Source: Hofstenia miamia | Lineage: Eukaryota; Xenacoelomorpha; Acoela | DNA length: 64,000 bases | Reading direction: 5' to 3' | Assembly (NCBI GenBank): GCA_004352715.1 | Contig: SCFE01000023.1 | Coordinates: 1,175,599 to 1,239,598 of the forward strand | Part shown: piece by piece, positions 23,520 to 35,175 of the stretch | Position numbering within the stretch: position 1 is the first letter of the stretch | How the letters are laid out: each line of letters begins with the position of its first letter | Translations under genes and position numbers: made by a program | Notes under the pieces: generated by a model | The model's input: the letters and a program-made list of their open reading frames with translations, nothing else | What the model was told of the DNA's origin: nothing | Databases searched by the model: none

Positions 23520-23761
23520 CAGGGGCGTACGCAGGATTTTCTGACGGGTGGGACATCATCGTCATTACCTAATGCTGGGCGAAGCCCCGCGAACATTTTT
23601 GAAAATATTGATAAAATAGACCCTAAAAAATGCATTTCACAATCCTAGATTTTAAATTTTTCATTTTTTTACGAAACATTTTTTGATTTATCCAGTCAAA
23701 ATCAAATTTGGAAACCTGACGGGGGACATTCCACCATGTCTCCCCCCTGCGTACGCCACTG
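23520..23761 (+). mobile_element. hAT MITE family A, reference copy, perfect TSD
   Basis: The 242-bp element starts CAGGGGCGTACGCAGG and ends CCCCCTGCGTACGCCACTG. AACACGAC flanks both sides (23512-23519 and 23762-23769). Core landmarks shared with other copies are GGCGAAGCCCCGCGAA, TTTTTGAAAATATTGA, AAAATGCATTTCAC, CCAGTCAAAATCAAATTTGG and ACCTGACGGGGGACATTCCA. No coding capacity, so it needs transposase from elsewhere. Confidence 0.95.
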
Positions 23762-23769
23762 AACACGAC

Positions 23770-24059
23770 ATTGTATCTTTAGTGGAAATTCCTTGAATTA
23801 AATGTGTTTCATTAACCCAATTTAAATGTAAGAAACTGATAAAAATTAAAAAATTTTCTAAAAGAACTCATATAAAACAACAGCAACAGCAATATAGAAT
23901 TTTAAAGGCCAAGAACTGAATATCAAACTTTAGCGAAAAAAGTTTGCCTTTAAGCAAAAGTCAAACAGTGTCAAGGAACAATGTGTGTGTACAGTACATG
24001 TAATAAACTATATAGAATATCAACACATGATCAAATGTACATGAAATAAAATGTGGGTT
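23770..24059. other. Non-coding DNA upstream of the gene-like island
   Basis: AT-rich with no supported feature. Composition changes sharply at about 24058. Confidence 0.4.
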
Positions 24060-24371
24060 GCAGCGTTGGCATCGGCGCTCACGGCTGTTTTATCCGTCTA
24101 CTCTAGAGCTCGGCGCCTGCGACTGAGCATATTTAACATTGTAATCTTTGCTGCCTGTCACACAGTTTGATTGACAAGAGTAAATTGGTGGACATGTAGT
24201 GTTATAAAGGCGGATCGCTCATGCACTACAATGGCCAATCAGCGAAGATGCAAGGTGGCGCAAAACAATCGCTTGTATGCACTGAGAATTTTGTCCCGCC
24301 TGCGTGTTGTATGATTTATTTGATACCAACTGGCGTTTCCACAGGTTATCCCAGCCCACTTCTGTCCAGGC
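24060..24371 (+). promoter_or_regulatory. Promoter / 5' leader island with CCAAT and TATA-like boxes
   Basis: A compact, less AT-rich, CpG-containing island (GCGTTGGCATCGGCGCTC, AGCTCGGCGCCTGCGAC) stands out from its surroundings. It contains TGATTGACA (24168-24176), close to the known PBX-MEIS consensus TGATTGACAG, then TATAAAG (24203-24209) and GGCCAATCAGCG with CCAAT at 24235. It leads directly into the candidate first coding exon at 24372. An acceptor-like TTTCCACAG ends at 24344, so part of the leader might be spliced. Promoter function is inferred from composition and motif clustering. Confidence 0.5.
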
Positions 24372-24452
24372 ATGGTTATTGAGCAGAACATAGAGACCAT
24401 GTCACAGGACTCAAACCACCTAGATTCATCCAGCCAATCCGGAGAAGAAGAG
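24372..24452 (+). CDS. Candidate first coding exon, unidentified gene
   Basis: An ATG in a reasonable context (CAGGCATGG) opens 27 codons that end exactly at a splice donor (GAAGAAGAG, then GTTTGTGA) in phase 0. The peptide starts MVIEQNIETMSQDSNHLDSS and ends SSQSGEEE: acidic, Ser-rich and disordered, a style common at the N-terminus of nuclear regulators. An in-frame TGA lies 17 codons upstream, so the ATG is the likely start if there is no upstream splice. Codon use is balanced, unlike the AT-biased chance frames around it. I do not recognise the family. Downstream exons were not firmly found; a phase-compatible candidate is at 40133, otherwise they lie beyond the window or in gaps. Confidence 0.5.
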
Positions 24453-27133
24453 GTTTGTGATTAATGTATTTCACTGTCAACTGCCAATTGATTACGTTTC
24501 ATTGATAATTATATTTACCAAATTTACGAGCATTATTTCGATTAAATAAACACCAAAATTCATGTTTGATTAATATTAAAATTTTCTCTTCTAAATGATT
24601 ACAAATTTTTTTTCCCCACCAATTTATTTTCCCAAATTACTCCCAAACTTTATTTTATTCTTCATATTTAATGAATATTTCAAAAAAAATTTTTAAAAAT
24701 TTTTTAAAATTTTTTCAAGAAGTCAATGGGTTTCCATGCTTATAAGAATAAAGTGAATTAAAAAGTTCCTTTTTAAATTAAATAACATTTTAAACACTTT
24801 GTTTTATAATTTAAAAATTAATTACGGATTCAAGGCCGACTTTCAGTGCTATGAGATTTATAATTATAATATTAAAATGCCGGTATTTTTATTATAGTAT
24901 ATCAATGCGATTATAGAATGCACTTGATCTTGGGGATAAAGATATCTGCACCTTAAACGACACATGAATAAGAGTAAATTGTTATTTAGACAATGATATC
25001 AACAGGTAGATTAATTACTACTAAATCGATCGATTTCCTCATTTCGTTTCATGTGTGGTTCATAAATTCAATTTCCATTTTATTACTAATGCTAGCCGTT
25101 CATTTGTTCTCTACTAAAATAATAAAAACGTCCTACCTTTACCTGTTAGTCGTTGTGCATTTAACGTATGCCGTCCCTTTTTAATACCATTAATTAATAA
25201 TTGTCTGCACGATCTGCATTTTTCAGATTTTGCATACATATCGTTAGCAAGACACTCGATCGCTTTTTGGAGCCCAAGGCGTAGATTGTAAATACTTGTA
25301 AATATTAAACAATATTAGGTAGAATTTGGAAACAAACTAATAAATCAAGTTATTGATGGGTGGGACATCTCCACCTTGAATAAATTAATCAACTGTCGGA
25401 AAAGAATGCGAATAAATTCGGTCTTAGACATTCGGAGTTTTTTAGGTAATCTAATTTTGTCATCAATAGTCGAGCGTTTTTTATACAAATCATATTATAA
25501 TCCAAGGGTTTGCATATTTAGGAAGTTGATTGATGTCACTTATAATAAATACGTTTAATTTATTTTATTAGCAGAAATATTAGATTTTAGGCCTATAGTC
25601 ATTGCCTACGTAATGCGCTATACATTTTTTTCAAAAAATTCGATTACGTATACTTAATTAACACGTAAACTTATAGTTAATGTTTCAAAGTTTTTCAGAA
25701 TAGAAAGTTTCTTGCAAATTCAAAGAGATTATCACATTAATTTGAGGCCCATCATAGACGTGCTATTGTTTTGGTGAACGCATGCACAAGTAAATATAGC
25801 TTTTTTAGTGCTTGGCCTGCTTGCTCTAACACCACTATGAAAAAAATTAGCATTTTTTATCTAAGAATTCCAAAGTTTTCAAGTTCAGCACGTACAGGTG
25901 TGAATAGCGGCCTGCTATATGCTGATTGACTTACAAATTCAAGTATCACAGGAAGCATGTGCGAGGAACCTTTTATATATATTTATGATTGACAGCATGC
26001 TTGCTTACTTTTTATCTACGTCAATTGCCCTCTATGCCTCCTCGATTTTGTTTACACTTGCTGAGTTGCTTATATATCCATACATGTCAGGCATATGTTA
26101 TGCATTGGAAATCGCTGCAACTTTGTACAAATCTAGATATTCCGTTTTCACCAAACCCATTATCTCCATTTGATTCATTCCATATATACTTACTATTGAT
26201 TAAAGTACATGAACAAGGCCTCTGTACAAAATTATTGGAATCCTGGAAATATTGAAGAAAATTTGCTAAAATATAAGCACTTTTGATATTTTATTAAAAC
26301 AGTCGAAAGTTTTGTGTGATAAATGATCGCAATTATAAATTTTCTTTGTAGAAAAAGTTTCTAATGTTGATTTTTGTTTTAAAAATTCGATTCTAACTCA
26401 TTAACTTTCTTAATTCGCTCTTTTATCGTATAATAATCGCACGCCGAAGACAGGCGTTGTTCTAAAGTCGCTTGCTTTTAATGTGTTTATAAAGCTTTCT
26501 TTCGAAAAGAGCTATTATTTATCGATTTAATTTCTTTCAAGTTTATCCAGTTTTCGCTCACAAACTGTCCCATTCCAGGTTTTCTGATGTCTTAAATTTC
26601 TCGGAAAATTGAAACGTACGTTTAATAGACATAGTGTCTAATAAATCTAGAAAAATGCCCCAAGGCACAACTCGTCTCTCTTGATTCCATTTTAAGAATG
26701 CAAGTCATCAAATAGAATTAATTAGACATTATTCTGGCGATAGTTTACGGTATCGACCTAAAAGGTACAAAACGCAGATCAACAACTTTTTTATTTAAAT
26801 GAATTTAACTTAGATTTCCAATAAAATTCTTTAACTTTACCAACTCCCCAAAAGAGAACTTGAAGTATTCTCGAATTTCACTAGTACAACAGGCTTTTGC
26901 TAGAAGTAGAGAGTTCTAAGGAAACACTAATCACTTGCTGGATCTTTGCCGGGGTTGCCACAGGTGTGAAAGCAGAAAATGAAACAAAAATTATATAAAA
27001 AAAATGCATTTCAATAGTTCGCGATTGATTGAAATTAATTACAATTCACCAGGCATATAATGGGAATCAAAGGCAATGCCCATAGATGTTTGAACTGCTG
27101 TCTCATTTTTAATAGTTTTGTCGCTGACTGTGC
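24453..27133. other. AT-rich DNA, probably first intron
   Basis: If the exon ending at 24452 is real, this is intron. Frames such as 25919-26173 and 25989-26255 have no domain or splice support. No RNA gene recognised. Confidence 0.35.
25588..25595. other. TAGGCCTA palindrome (1 of 6)
   Basis: One of six copies of this over-represented 8-mer; listed so its position can be compared with the others. Confidence 0.6.
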
Positions 27134-27141
27134 ATGTGCTC

Positions 27142-27366
27142 CAGTAGCGTGCGCAGGGGGAGGGGGACATGGTGGAATGTCCCCCGTCAGGTTTTCAAAA
27201 TTGATTTTCATCGGTTAAATCAAAAAATTTTCGGCAAGATGTAAAAAAAGTTAACAACTAGTGTCCTGAATTTCTATTTTTTCAATATTTTTCAGATTTT
27301 TGTGACTCACTTAATCATGAGTAAGATGTCCCCCCCCAACATTAGAAAACCCTGCGTACGCCTCTG
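27142..27366 (-). mobile_element. hAT MITE family A, 225 bp
   Basis: Starts CAGTAGCGTGCGCAGG and ends CCCTGCGTACGCCTCTG. Flanks ATGTGCTC and ATGTGCAC match at 7 of 8. The CCCCGTCAGGTTTTCAAAAT and GGTTAAATCAAAAAATTTTC blocks appear in inverted order compared with the 23520 copy. Ends are slightly diverged, so it is older than the copies with perfect duplications. Confidence 0.9.
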
Positions 27367-27374
27367 ATGTGCAC

Positions 27375-29219
27375 TGTATTGTCTCACATTATACATAATA
27401 TGTAGTTAATTATAATTTATAGAACGTGTCAAACATCATTGGCAAAGTCATACAGATGAAGCGTTAAACAATTGGGATTATACTAAGGGTACTTGCTAAA
27501 ATCTTAAGTTTCAGTGATAAGCTTGGTTTGTTGATTGCGCTATCGCTCAGTGCTACTTCCGTGTGTTGACAATTACACAAACGCACACAGAAATCTCATT
27601 TGTAATCATTTACTAACAACTAGTCAATAGAGTAATACACTCTTTTGTCAGAGACGTAGCCTAATGAACTATAGAACGGTTTGTTCAACAATTTCAGGCC
27701 GAGGAATTTTCAATAACTACCTTTGAGTAAAACTGTAGAATTTCATCAGTGTATTTGCCAAATATCCAAGCCCATAAGTGTTGAAAACTGTATAACTATA
27801 GTATTGGATGCCCATCTCCAAGTATTAACAATAATTATTGGCAAAATTTTGCAAAAATACCATCTGAATTTACAAATGAGAAAATATGTTTCAGAGATAT
27901 AACTATTGTGATACAACCTATTCTGAACCCCTCTCGTATGCTGTTTGATAATTTTCCAAAAATTTAATTGTAGTGAAGCTTGATTTTCATCAAATTATTA
28001 ACACAAGAGCTCATATGATTGTATCATCAACCCTTCAAGTACTAACAGAAACGTTGGCAAAGAACATCTGAATGGGCTTATTAGAAAATAGTTAGTCTCT
28101 ATAATTTCTTTTATATATAGTAATTTGACATTACTGTATTTATACAAGAGACCTGTGATGTTGTTAAACTGTCTGTGGTAGTGAATATATTAAGCTTGCT
28201 GTTTTTCTATCAGTGATTGGCTTTTTCGACTCATGAATGTAAATTAGCATCATTACGATATTGCCTGAAATGGAAAAAGAGTAATAGGACGAACGTTTTG
28301 ATGAAAGGTTTTGTGTTAAACTTGAAACTGTAAATTGTTTATTTTGAGCGTTTGTTCAACCCACCATTGTTAAGTGATAAAGAGAATTGTCATTCATTCC
28401 CTGCTCCCGCCCTTAATTAAATTTATTCAAATGGTAAAAGGCAGCAGACGCCTCGGCAAGCAGAGCTTTAGTTTTCAGCTAAAGTTTAAGAAGAAATTCC
28501 TTTGCTTACAATTATTGACTAATATACAAAAGTTTCAGTTTACTGTCATCTTTAGGAAAACCCATTTTTTAGGATTTTTAATAAATTTTTTTTTCTTCCC
28601 TAATTAGTTATTCCTACCCGTTTTCGACTACAAAATACACTAATTTGAGAATGTGCTATGTTATGACAAAATAATTTTCAAATTCGAGTAATATTCTATG
28701 TTTGTATGATTCGATGTCAATTATACAGCAAAGTAAACATCAGAAAACCACATTTTGTGCACCCAATGGCTGCATTTCTGCTCATTTTCGCTTAACCAAC
28801 TTAGTAGCACACTGCATTTATTTTTGGCATTTAAATCGCGATGTCTATTTTTTAAATGAGATTTTTGGATATTTTTATATCGTCATTGTCATTAGTTTTT
28901 AAAATTAAAATAATTTACCTCCTGTGGGATTTCAAGGTTGCTAATTATATTTTTCTATGAGTTAATTGCGTTTTGAGAAAATTACGTAAGTGTTGCACAA
29001 TTAGCGCAATTCCTAGAAATAAGTTATGCAAGTAACTTAGTCGTAATGCTCTACTGAAATTCATAGGACAACAGGATTGCTATGAATTGCGTTAGCCTAA
29101 TTAGCACAATTAGACTTCGAGTAAGCATGGATGCCAGTTACAAGCATGATATAAAACGGCATGATTTATCGTATAAATATTGAAGTTTACACAAATAGTT
29201 TTGGAACACTAGAATAGAT

Positions 29220-29222
<3 letters not shown>
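27375..29222. other. AT-rich non-coding DNA, nothing recognised
   Basis: Several 60-77-codon frames (28374, 28702) show no domain. No RNA gene or repeat boundary seen. Confidence 0.4.

Positions 29223-29254
<32 letters not shown>
29223..29254. repeat. (TA)n microsatellite
   Basis: About 16 TA units. Confidence 0.93.
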
Positions 29255-29258
<4 letters not shown>

Positions 29259-30612
29259 TTCGAATAGAAAGGTGTGGCTAAGATAAAACTTGTAGTTTGC
29301 TGGTTTTGTCTCGGCGCACGGTCATCTTTAATATAATTACATTAAAGGTGGCAAAGAGGGCCGTGATCGGGGTTGTAGTAGTTAGAAGAAATTATAACCA
29401 TAGCCCAGTAGTATGCCCAGGACTTCTTATTGGAGGTGGACAAAGTCAAATTTTGATACAATTTATGACTGTTATTATTTTATTCCTTTAGAAATTTGGC
29501 CAAAATCAGTGGAAAATGGTGGTCACTAATATGAAGAAAATGACCTGTTCTTGAGTTCACATGCTTAGCTATAGGCATCCAACAAAATTTCTCAGGAAAA
29601 ATTTGAACGTTTTTTCCAAAAACTTTCAAATTTTTCCCCCACCTATTGTTCAGATAATAAGGCAGCCTCAACTACATTGTTTCCTGCTTGAGCAACGTCA
29701 GATTTCTTTAACCAAACAGAAGTGTTCAGAATTTAGAAAAATTTTAGTGAGTTATGTGTGTTCATAGTTTTTTAGAGAAACTATCACAAACTATAAAAAT
29801 TTAGGGTTCAATCAATTTTTCTTTAATTGCCCTAGCAAATCAATAAAAACATTGCAAAATGATACACATGTATGTAGTTTCCTTAGCAAAAATCATAATT
29901 GCATGCATAATAATGTGTTTTATTAAGGTTTCCTAATCAAATTAGTCTAAGTTTAAAGTATTTAGTGTACTTTTGCTAAGACTTGAAGCCCATTTTGAGG
30001 TCAATTTTTAATATATCGATGACAACTTGATAGAGCAAATGCTCAGAAAAATAACTTCAATTTAGTAAGTCTTAAAAATCTTTCATCTATATTAATCACT
30101 ATAGACATAATTTAGCTTACAATACAGCTTAATATTTACAAATGATTTATTCATTGAATGCTTAATTTTAGTCTACAGTTCTTTGAATAAACTACTTCTC
30201 TTTGGTATCAGGTATCCATGGGGGTGGTAACCTTGGCCCTCTCTAGACACGCCACTGCCATAGCCGTAGTGATAGCCAGTAATCTCAGTAGCTGGAGCAT
30301 AGAATAGGCCTACATGCTAAGCACACGAATAAAACAGGAATTTGGCAGCGTAGCTCACTCTTAACCATGAAATCCTTGAATTTTCACCGTATCTGCCTAA
30401 TCTTGGGGTATATTTAGCTGGCTGCTAAGAGCTGTAAACACTAATATAGAACACAAATTCAATACAGTGGTGTAACCAAAAAACACTGAGAAAAGAACAT
30501 GTTTTAGATTATAAAGTTAGTGCTGATGATGACATCCCCTTGAAGTATTATCCGCCTCATGAAACATTACTTGAAAGGTGATGATCAATGCAATAGAGAT
30601 GCAGGCATTAGC
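29255..30612. other. AT-rich non-coding DNA with a possible solitary hAT end
   Basis: TCTAGACACGCCACTG at about 30243-30258 resembles a hAT right terminus, but no left partner was found. Minus and plus frames at 29480-29767 are unsupported. Confidence 0.35.
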
Positions 30613-30795
30613 AAATGAATGAATGACACTATGAACCTCCAATAACCAAATGAATGAATGACATTTTATGAACCTCCAATAACCAAATGAATGAATGACA
30701 TTTTATGAACCTCCAATAACCAAATGAATGAATGACACATTATGAACCTCCAATAACCAAATGAATGAATGACACATTATGAACCTCCAATAACC
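30613..30795. repeat. 37-bp minisatellite, 5 copies
   Basis: Units begin AAATGAATGAATGACA and end CCTCCAATAACC, starting at 30613, 30648, 30685, 30722 and 30759. The first unit is 35 bp and the rest 37 bp. Units 2-3 read ATTTTATG and units 4-5 read CACATTATG in the variable part, so the array grew by pairwise duplication. Confidence 0.95.
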
Positions 30796-32087
30796 AAAAC
30801 ATATTTTCATTTAAATATGAAATAGATTTAGATGAGGAGTTTCAATATAATTTTAGCACAAAAGGGAAAAATGATTTCATACTTTTCGAATGAAGATTAT
30901 ACTTAATTTCTTATTACATAGTAGTTTGAGTGTAACTTTTTTCTAATAGACAGTGACTATAATTTAGTGCTACACACTGTTTAGTGCACATTTCCAATCT
31001 TGGGATATTGGTAAACCTATTGATGTCTGCGCACCCATCTAATGATGAACAATTGGGCTAAAGTGCTTGCTGTGCCTGAATTAATTGAAAACGTTACCTT
31101 TTTTGAAACTTCTAATTTTTTGAAATTCTTTTAAATTATCTCCATAATTAAGGTTCAGCTAAACACAAGTTTTTCAATTCTATGGGAGCGATAGCTAATG
31201 TCAAGGTTGTTTCTTCTGTAAATAGACCACAAAAACCTTTTTGAAAACTTAAAAATGGCTGGGTAGCTTAAAATTTAATGGAGAATTTTGAGTACTACAA
31301 TTTACTTTTTGTAGCATTGGTAAAAGTACAATTTTATTCAACTTAAGAAGCTGGAATACAGCATTCAAAATGTCAACATGCTTGAAATTTGTTCCTCTTC
31401 TACCAAAAAATTTGCAATCTAGATATGTATATTATTCTCTACAATAATGATTAGCAATCATCTTTCTTGGAAATGACGTAATGTAGCTCAACACTGGAAA
31501 GCAACTCGTATTTAGAGATTTCTTCAGTTGTTTCTAAAGTAATGTTGATACTAAATATTTGAGAACCTGATTTGAATTTTAAAAATATTTTAAGAAATAC
31601 ATTTTAGGACAAAAAAAATTTCATTATGATAATATAAAATCACGTGTACATTAAAAAAAATTTTCAACATGCGCAAAAACAGTGTAAGATAAAAAACTAC
31701 AATAGATTAAAATGGATTGTGCTCCAAATTTAGAAAATTTGTTCTATATATATTTGCAATATTTTGTTTATTGCAATTCAATAGCTTTCATCAGTATTTT
31801 TTGAGCTTTGAAATGCATTTAAGGCAATGGCGTAACTCTGTTTAAGAGAGACAATAAATAAAAAGAAGTTTAAAAATTTTCTCAGATGAGTTTTTGATGA
31901 TATATGAAGAAGGGTTGATCCAATGTCTTTGTGTGAGAAACTGTACGTCATGAAGGCTGTAGTTTCAGTCCTTTTGGCAACCTCTCCGATTTAAATATCA
32001 ATTTACAATATATGTAATATTTCTTATAGCTATATCACGACAGATGTTTACCCAAAAAAATCCTTTATGAACGCTTTTTTAAACTGC

Positions 32088-32093
<6 letters not shown>
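30796..32093. other. AT-rich non-coding DNA, nothing recognised
   Basis: No supported feature apart from the loose similarity of 31010-31160 to 8100-8260. Confidence 0.4.

Positions 32094-32140
<47 letters not shown>
32094..32140. repeat. (TA)n microsatellite
   Basis: About 23 TA units. Confidence 0.93.
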
Positions 32141-32143
<3 letters not shown>

Positions 32144-33126
32144 ATTAAAATTCATTCTAGTTAGACTGAATTCGCCTGTGAGATTGAACTAATATTGATA
32201 GCTAAAATTGTATTTAGTAAATATACCGCAGTTCCATCTAAATGTGAAGTTTTGAACTTTGCATAACAGTGTACAATGAAATTGCAGGAATCTTTAATTT
32301 ATTTACATCAAATGCCGAAAAGATGGATTGAAATTGATAAATAATATTTTCAGCTAATGTAAACTTCACTTTATCCTTTAGTATTAAAAACACCTTCAAA
32401 GCGTTTGCTAATTATGATAACTGTACATATGTCTAACACCTGCGTGTGCGATTGGCTAGATTCAATTACGTCATTGTGTTGATGGCTCCATTTATCCGGC
32501 TGTAACGTTTATTTTGCCTTTCACTTTAAGCTATCAAAAAGTTAATGTGTGCAAAGCCTTTTAGTGAATTGGTTTCAGAAGTGTATACTACTGTTATATA
32601 TTTAGAGTTAAGTCTGATTTATCCATATGTAGAGGTTGAAACCATACACTGCTATAATGATTGGTTTTGGAAGGGTTTATAAATTTTGGCCACAAATGGC
32701 TGCCATGTAAAATAATAAATAGCAAAGGTTATTGATTTATTCATATACGCATGCATGAACATCTAAATTTTTGCGCAGTACACAACGTCGAATTAATGAG
32801 ATTGTTAAAAAATGTTGATTAAGGCAACCATTTTAGTGTGGAGCAATGCTCTACAACGCAGTTGCGACAAAAGATATCTAATGCGATTTTATTGGTCATT
32901 AAAAGTTTTATTGTGCAATAAACTTAGTGAAAATGCGTTCTTGATCAGAATGGTCTTCTCATAGAAGTAATAAGGGTTCAGAGAGTTCATTAAGAACAAG
33001 GTTTTCCTTTCAGATAACTGAATAAGTTTTTATTGTTTAAATATAGAGTTAATTCCAATCATTCGATCGTAACTTTATACAACATAGCGTTCTTTATAAA
33101 AAAACCGTTTTTCACATTTTCAAATA
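32141..33126. other. AT-rich non-coding DNA, nothing recognised
   Basis: No coding frame or repeat boundary that I can support. Confidence 0.4.
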
Positions 33127-33134
33127 GTTTTCTC

Positions 33135-33347
33135 CAATGGCGTACGCAGGAGGGGGGACATGGTGGAATGTCTCCCCCGTCAGGTTTCCAAAATTGATTT
33201 TGACTGGATAAATTAAAAAATTTTTCGTAAAAAATTGAAAAAATCTAGGATCGTGAAATCCATTTTTTTTCTCAATATTTTCAAAAGCCCCGCATTCGGT
33301 AATGACGATGTTGAACCCCCCATCAGAAAATCCTGCGTACGCCCCTG
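33135..33347 (-). mobile_element. hAT MITE family A, 213 bp, perfect TSD
   Basis: Starts CAATGGCGTACGCAGGAGG (CAG mutated to CAA) and ends TCCTGCGTACGCCCCTG. GTTTTCTC flanks both sides (33127-33134 and 33348-33355), a perfect 8-bp duplication. Inverted relative to the 23520 copy. It sits about 180 bp from the hAT remnant that begins near 33524, but the terminal repeats differ, so that element is probably not its source. Confidence 0.94.
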
Positions 33348-33523
33348 GTTTTCTCTAAGCCTAGCAATTGACTCACCTATTGGTGAACATGCTTAAATGC
33401 AATTTTTGCAACAGCGTATTGCTTTGCATGAAGCAGTTGAAAAGATTTTAAAATTTTTTCTTTGAAAATACCGATTTAAACAAAACGGTTTAAATAAGTT
33501 AAACCTAACGTATTTGCAAGGCG

Positions 33524-35175
33524 TGGAGCCCACGGAAGTAGCAACGAAATATAAATTTCTAGGCATGCGTTGTTAATGTTAATAAACAAATGTTTTCGCA
33601 AATTGTCTTCCTTAAGACCACACACGCACTTGACAAGGGGAATATCTTAACGGAAGAATATTTGCAGGGCCCAGTAGTTCCAGATCATCTCCTGAATATT
33701 CAGCACCCGACAAGACACAGTTCGCTGCTCTCATTGCCTTTAATCCAGGATTCTTTCTCAGAAGCAGAGTCCAAAATTTCCATCTGTTTTGCCAAAGACA
33801 TTTTGGAAGACTCGAGGGTTCTTATTGTCGTTACCCGATGAAAATAACAGTTTACCATTTGGGCCAATTGGGTTGGTAATTCAGGCTTTTCCAGAATAGC
33901 TCTTAATTCACCAATTGCTTTGTTTCCATCTTCATCATCTAGGGTTTTTACAAAATCTGCGACTTTATTGAAATGTTCAGCATGGTACTTGACTGCTTCC
34001 AGAAATGTACACCAACGGGTTGTAACAGGTTCTAGGGGTAGGGGAAGTTGTGTTTTTTCAATAAATAGCGCCCTATATTTAGGCGCTTTTACCAGTACTT
34101 TTTTTAAAACGGGAAACGTAAGAATTGACCAAATCATATTCGTCTCGCACCGTTTCGCACACCCAGTGTAACCCGTGAACGACGCTTGTTAAATGAAAAG
34201 TTGTAATAAAGTTTTGATAGCTTTGATAATGTAAACCGCTCCATCAGTAACAATAAGCTGAATCAAGTTGTATTTAATGTCCTTTCCATATAAGGTGTGC
34301 AATGCCTGAATCAGCCCCTGTGTGACAGTACATGGTTGCACGCTTCTTGCAAAAATATTCTATCTATTAAGTAGGGGTCGGTCGATTCATTTTCATTTTC
34401 GGATAATACACCAGCCATAACATTTAAAAACATTCGGTGGGCACAGCCTGTCGTTTGATCTAGTACCAAAAAGATGGGCCTCGATCCCAATTTTGATTGC
34501 AGGTTTTCCATTTTGACCGAATAGATTTTGCAACATATGACTTGCGAATGGTCAATTCGTCTGGACATTGGAAATGGGTAAACTCCGGTATAAAGCTTTT
34601 AAAAGCAGGATGGTTCAGCTTGTGTAAAAGAACATGTGATCAAAAAATGTTTCCCCAAGTTTTTTTTTGAAATACTGCTCTTTGGATATACCCGTCTCAG
34701 CGTTAGACACATGCTTGAATAGTTGGCTGCTTGACTTTTTCGACAGAAAGTTTTTTGTAGTTTGCTCCCTGGGAATGCTCCTTAATAGAACTGCGTTTCT
34801 CCAAGACAATGCAGGAAGAATATTTGCATCTCAGATGCCCCCCCCCTTTCCAAAAACGGGAATTTTCTCAGATATTGATCTTTTAAGTTGGATACTTTAG
34901 GCATTATCAGCAAATGTTGAAATATATAAATGCAAACCTACTTGAACAGACCAGTCTGACTGTCTGACGCGAAATTACATGGCTGCCAATGTCGACTGGT
35001 GCCAAAGACAAACAATCACCGGAACACTCGTGTTCATGTTACGATATTGGGTTGGTTAAGTAAACAAAAAATGAATTTAAAGTGATATTTATTTTAGGGA
35101 AAAACATTCCTCAAAATATGCTTTTTCTGCTTTAGTTTATAAAATTCTGCTTTTTTCTGCTTTTTCCGGGCTCTA
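33524..35175 (-). mobile_element. Decayed autonomous-type hAT transposon
   Basis: The left end TGGAGCCCACGGAAGTAGCA (33524) and the right end, read on the minus strand from 35175 as TAGAGCCCGGAAAAAGCAG, align with one gap as degenerate terminal inverted repeats. The remains of a transposase gene lie between them on the minus strand. No 8-bp duplication is recognisable (GCAAGGCG against GTCATCAC), which fits an old insertion. The 1.65-kb length is near what a compact hAT with one ORF would have. Confidence 0.6.
33595..34904 (-). pseudogene. hAT transposase pseudogene (CGGBP1-like / DUF659 type)
   Basis: Minus-strand reading begins MPKVSNLKDQYLRKFPFLER at 34904, like the start of CGGBP1-type hAT proteins. 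It continues through KSSSQLFKHVSNAETG (about 34730), then FLVLDQTTGCAHRMFLNVMA (about 34440-34480), which corresponds to the VLDETTD.. DUF659 block with the Asp of the catalytic core. Next come KDIKYNLIQLIVTDGAVY (34250) and KAPKYRALFIEKTQ followed by LEPVTTRWCTFLEAVKYHAE (33990-34060), the TRWGTWL..A.YYAE hAT signature. A weak dimerisation-like tail lies at 33600-33680. At least four frameshifts or stops break it (near 34140, 34170, 34310 and 34810). These proteins act in the nucleus, cutting and pasting their element; this copy cannot. Confidence 0.75.

Noticed and set aside
25919-26255. Two overlapping 84-88-codon plus frames with hydrophobic stretches
   Set aside because: Different frames of the same AT-rich DNA, with no start context, splice signals or recognisable family.
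30243-30258. hAT-like right end TCTAGACACGCCACTG
   Set aside because: No partner terminus; kept only as a remark.
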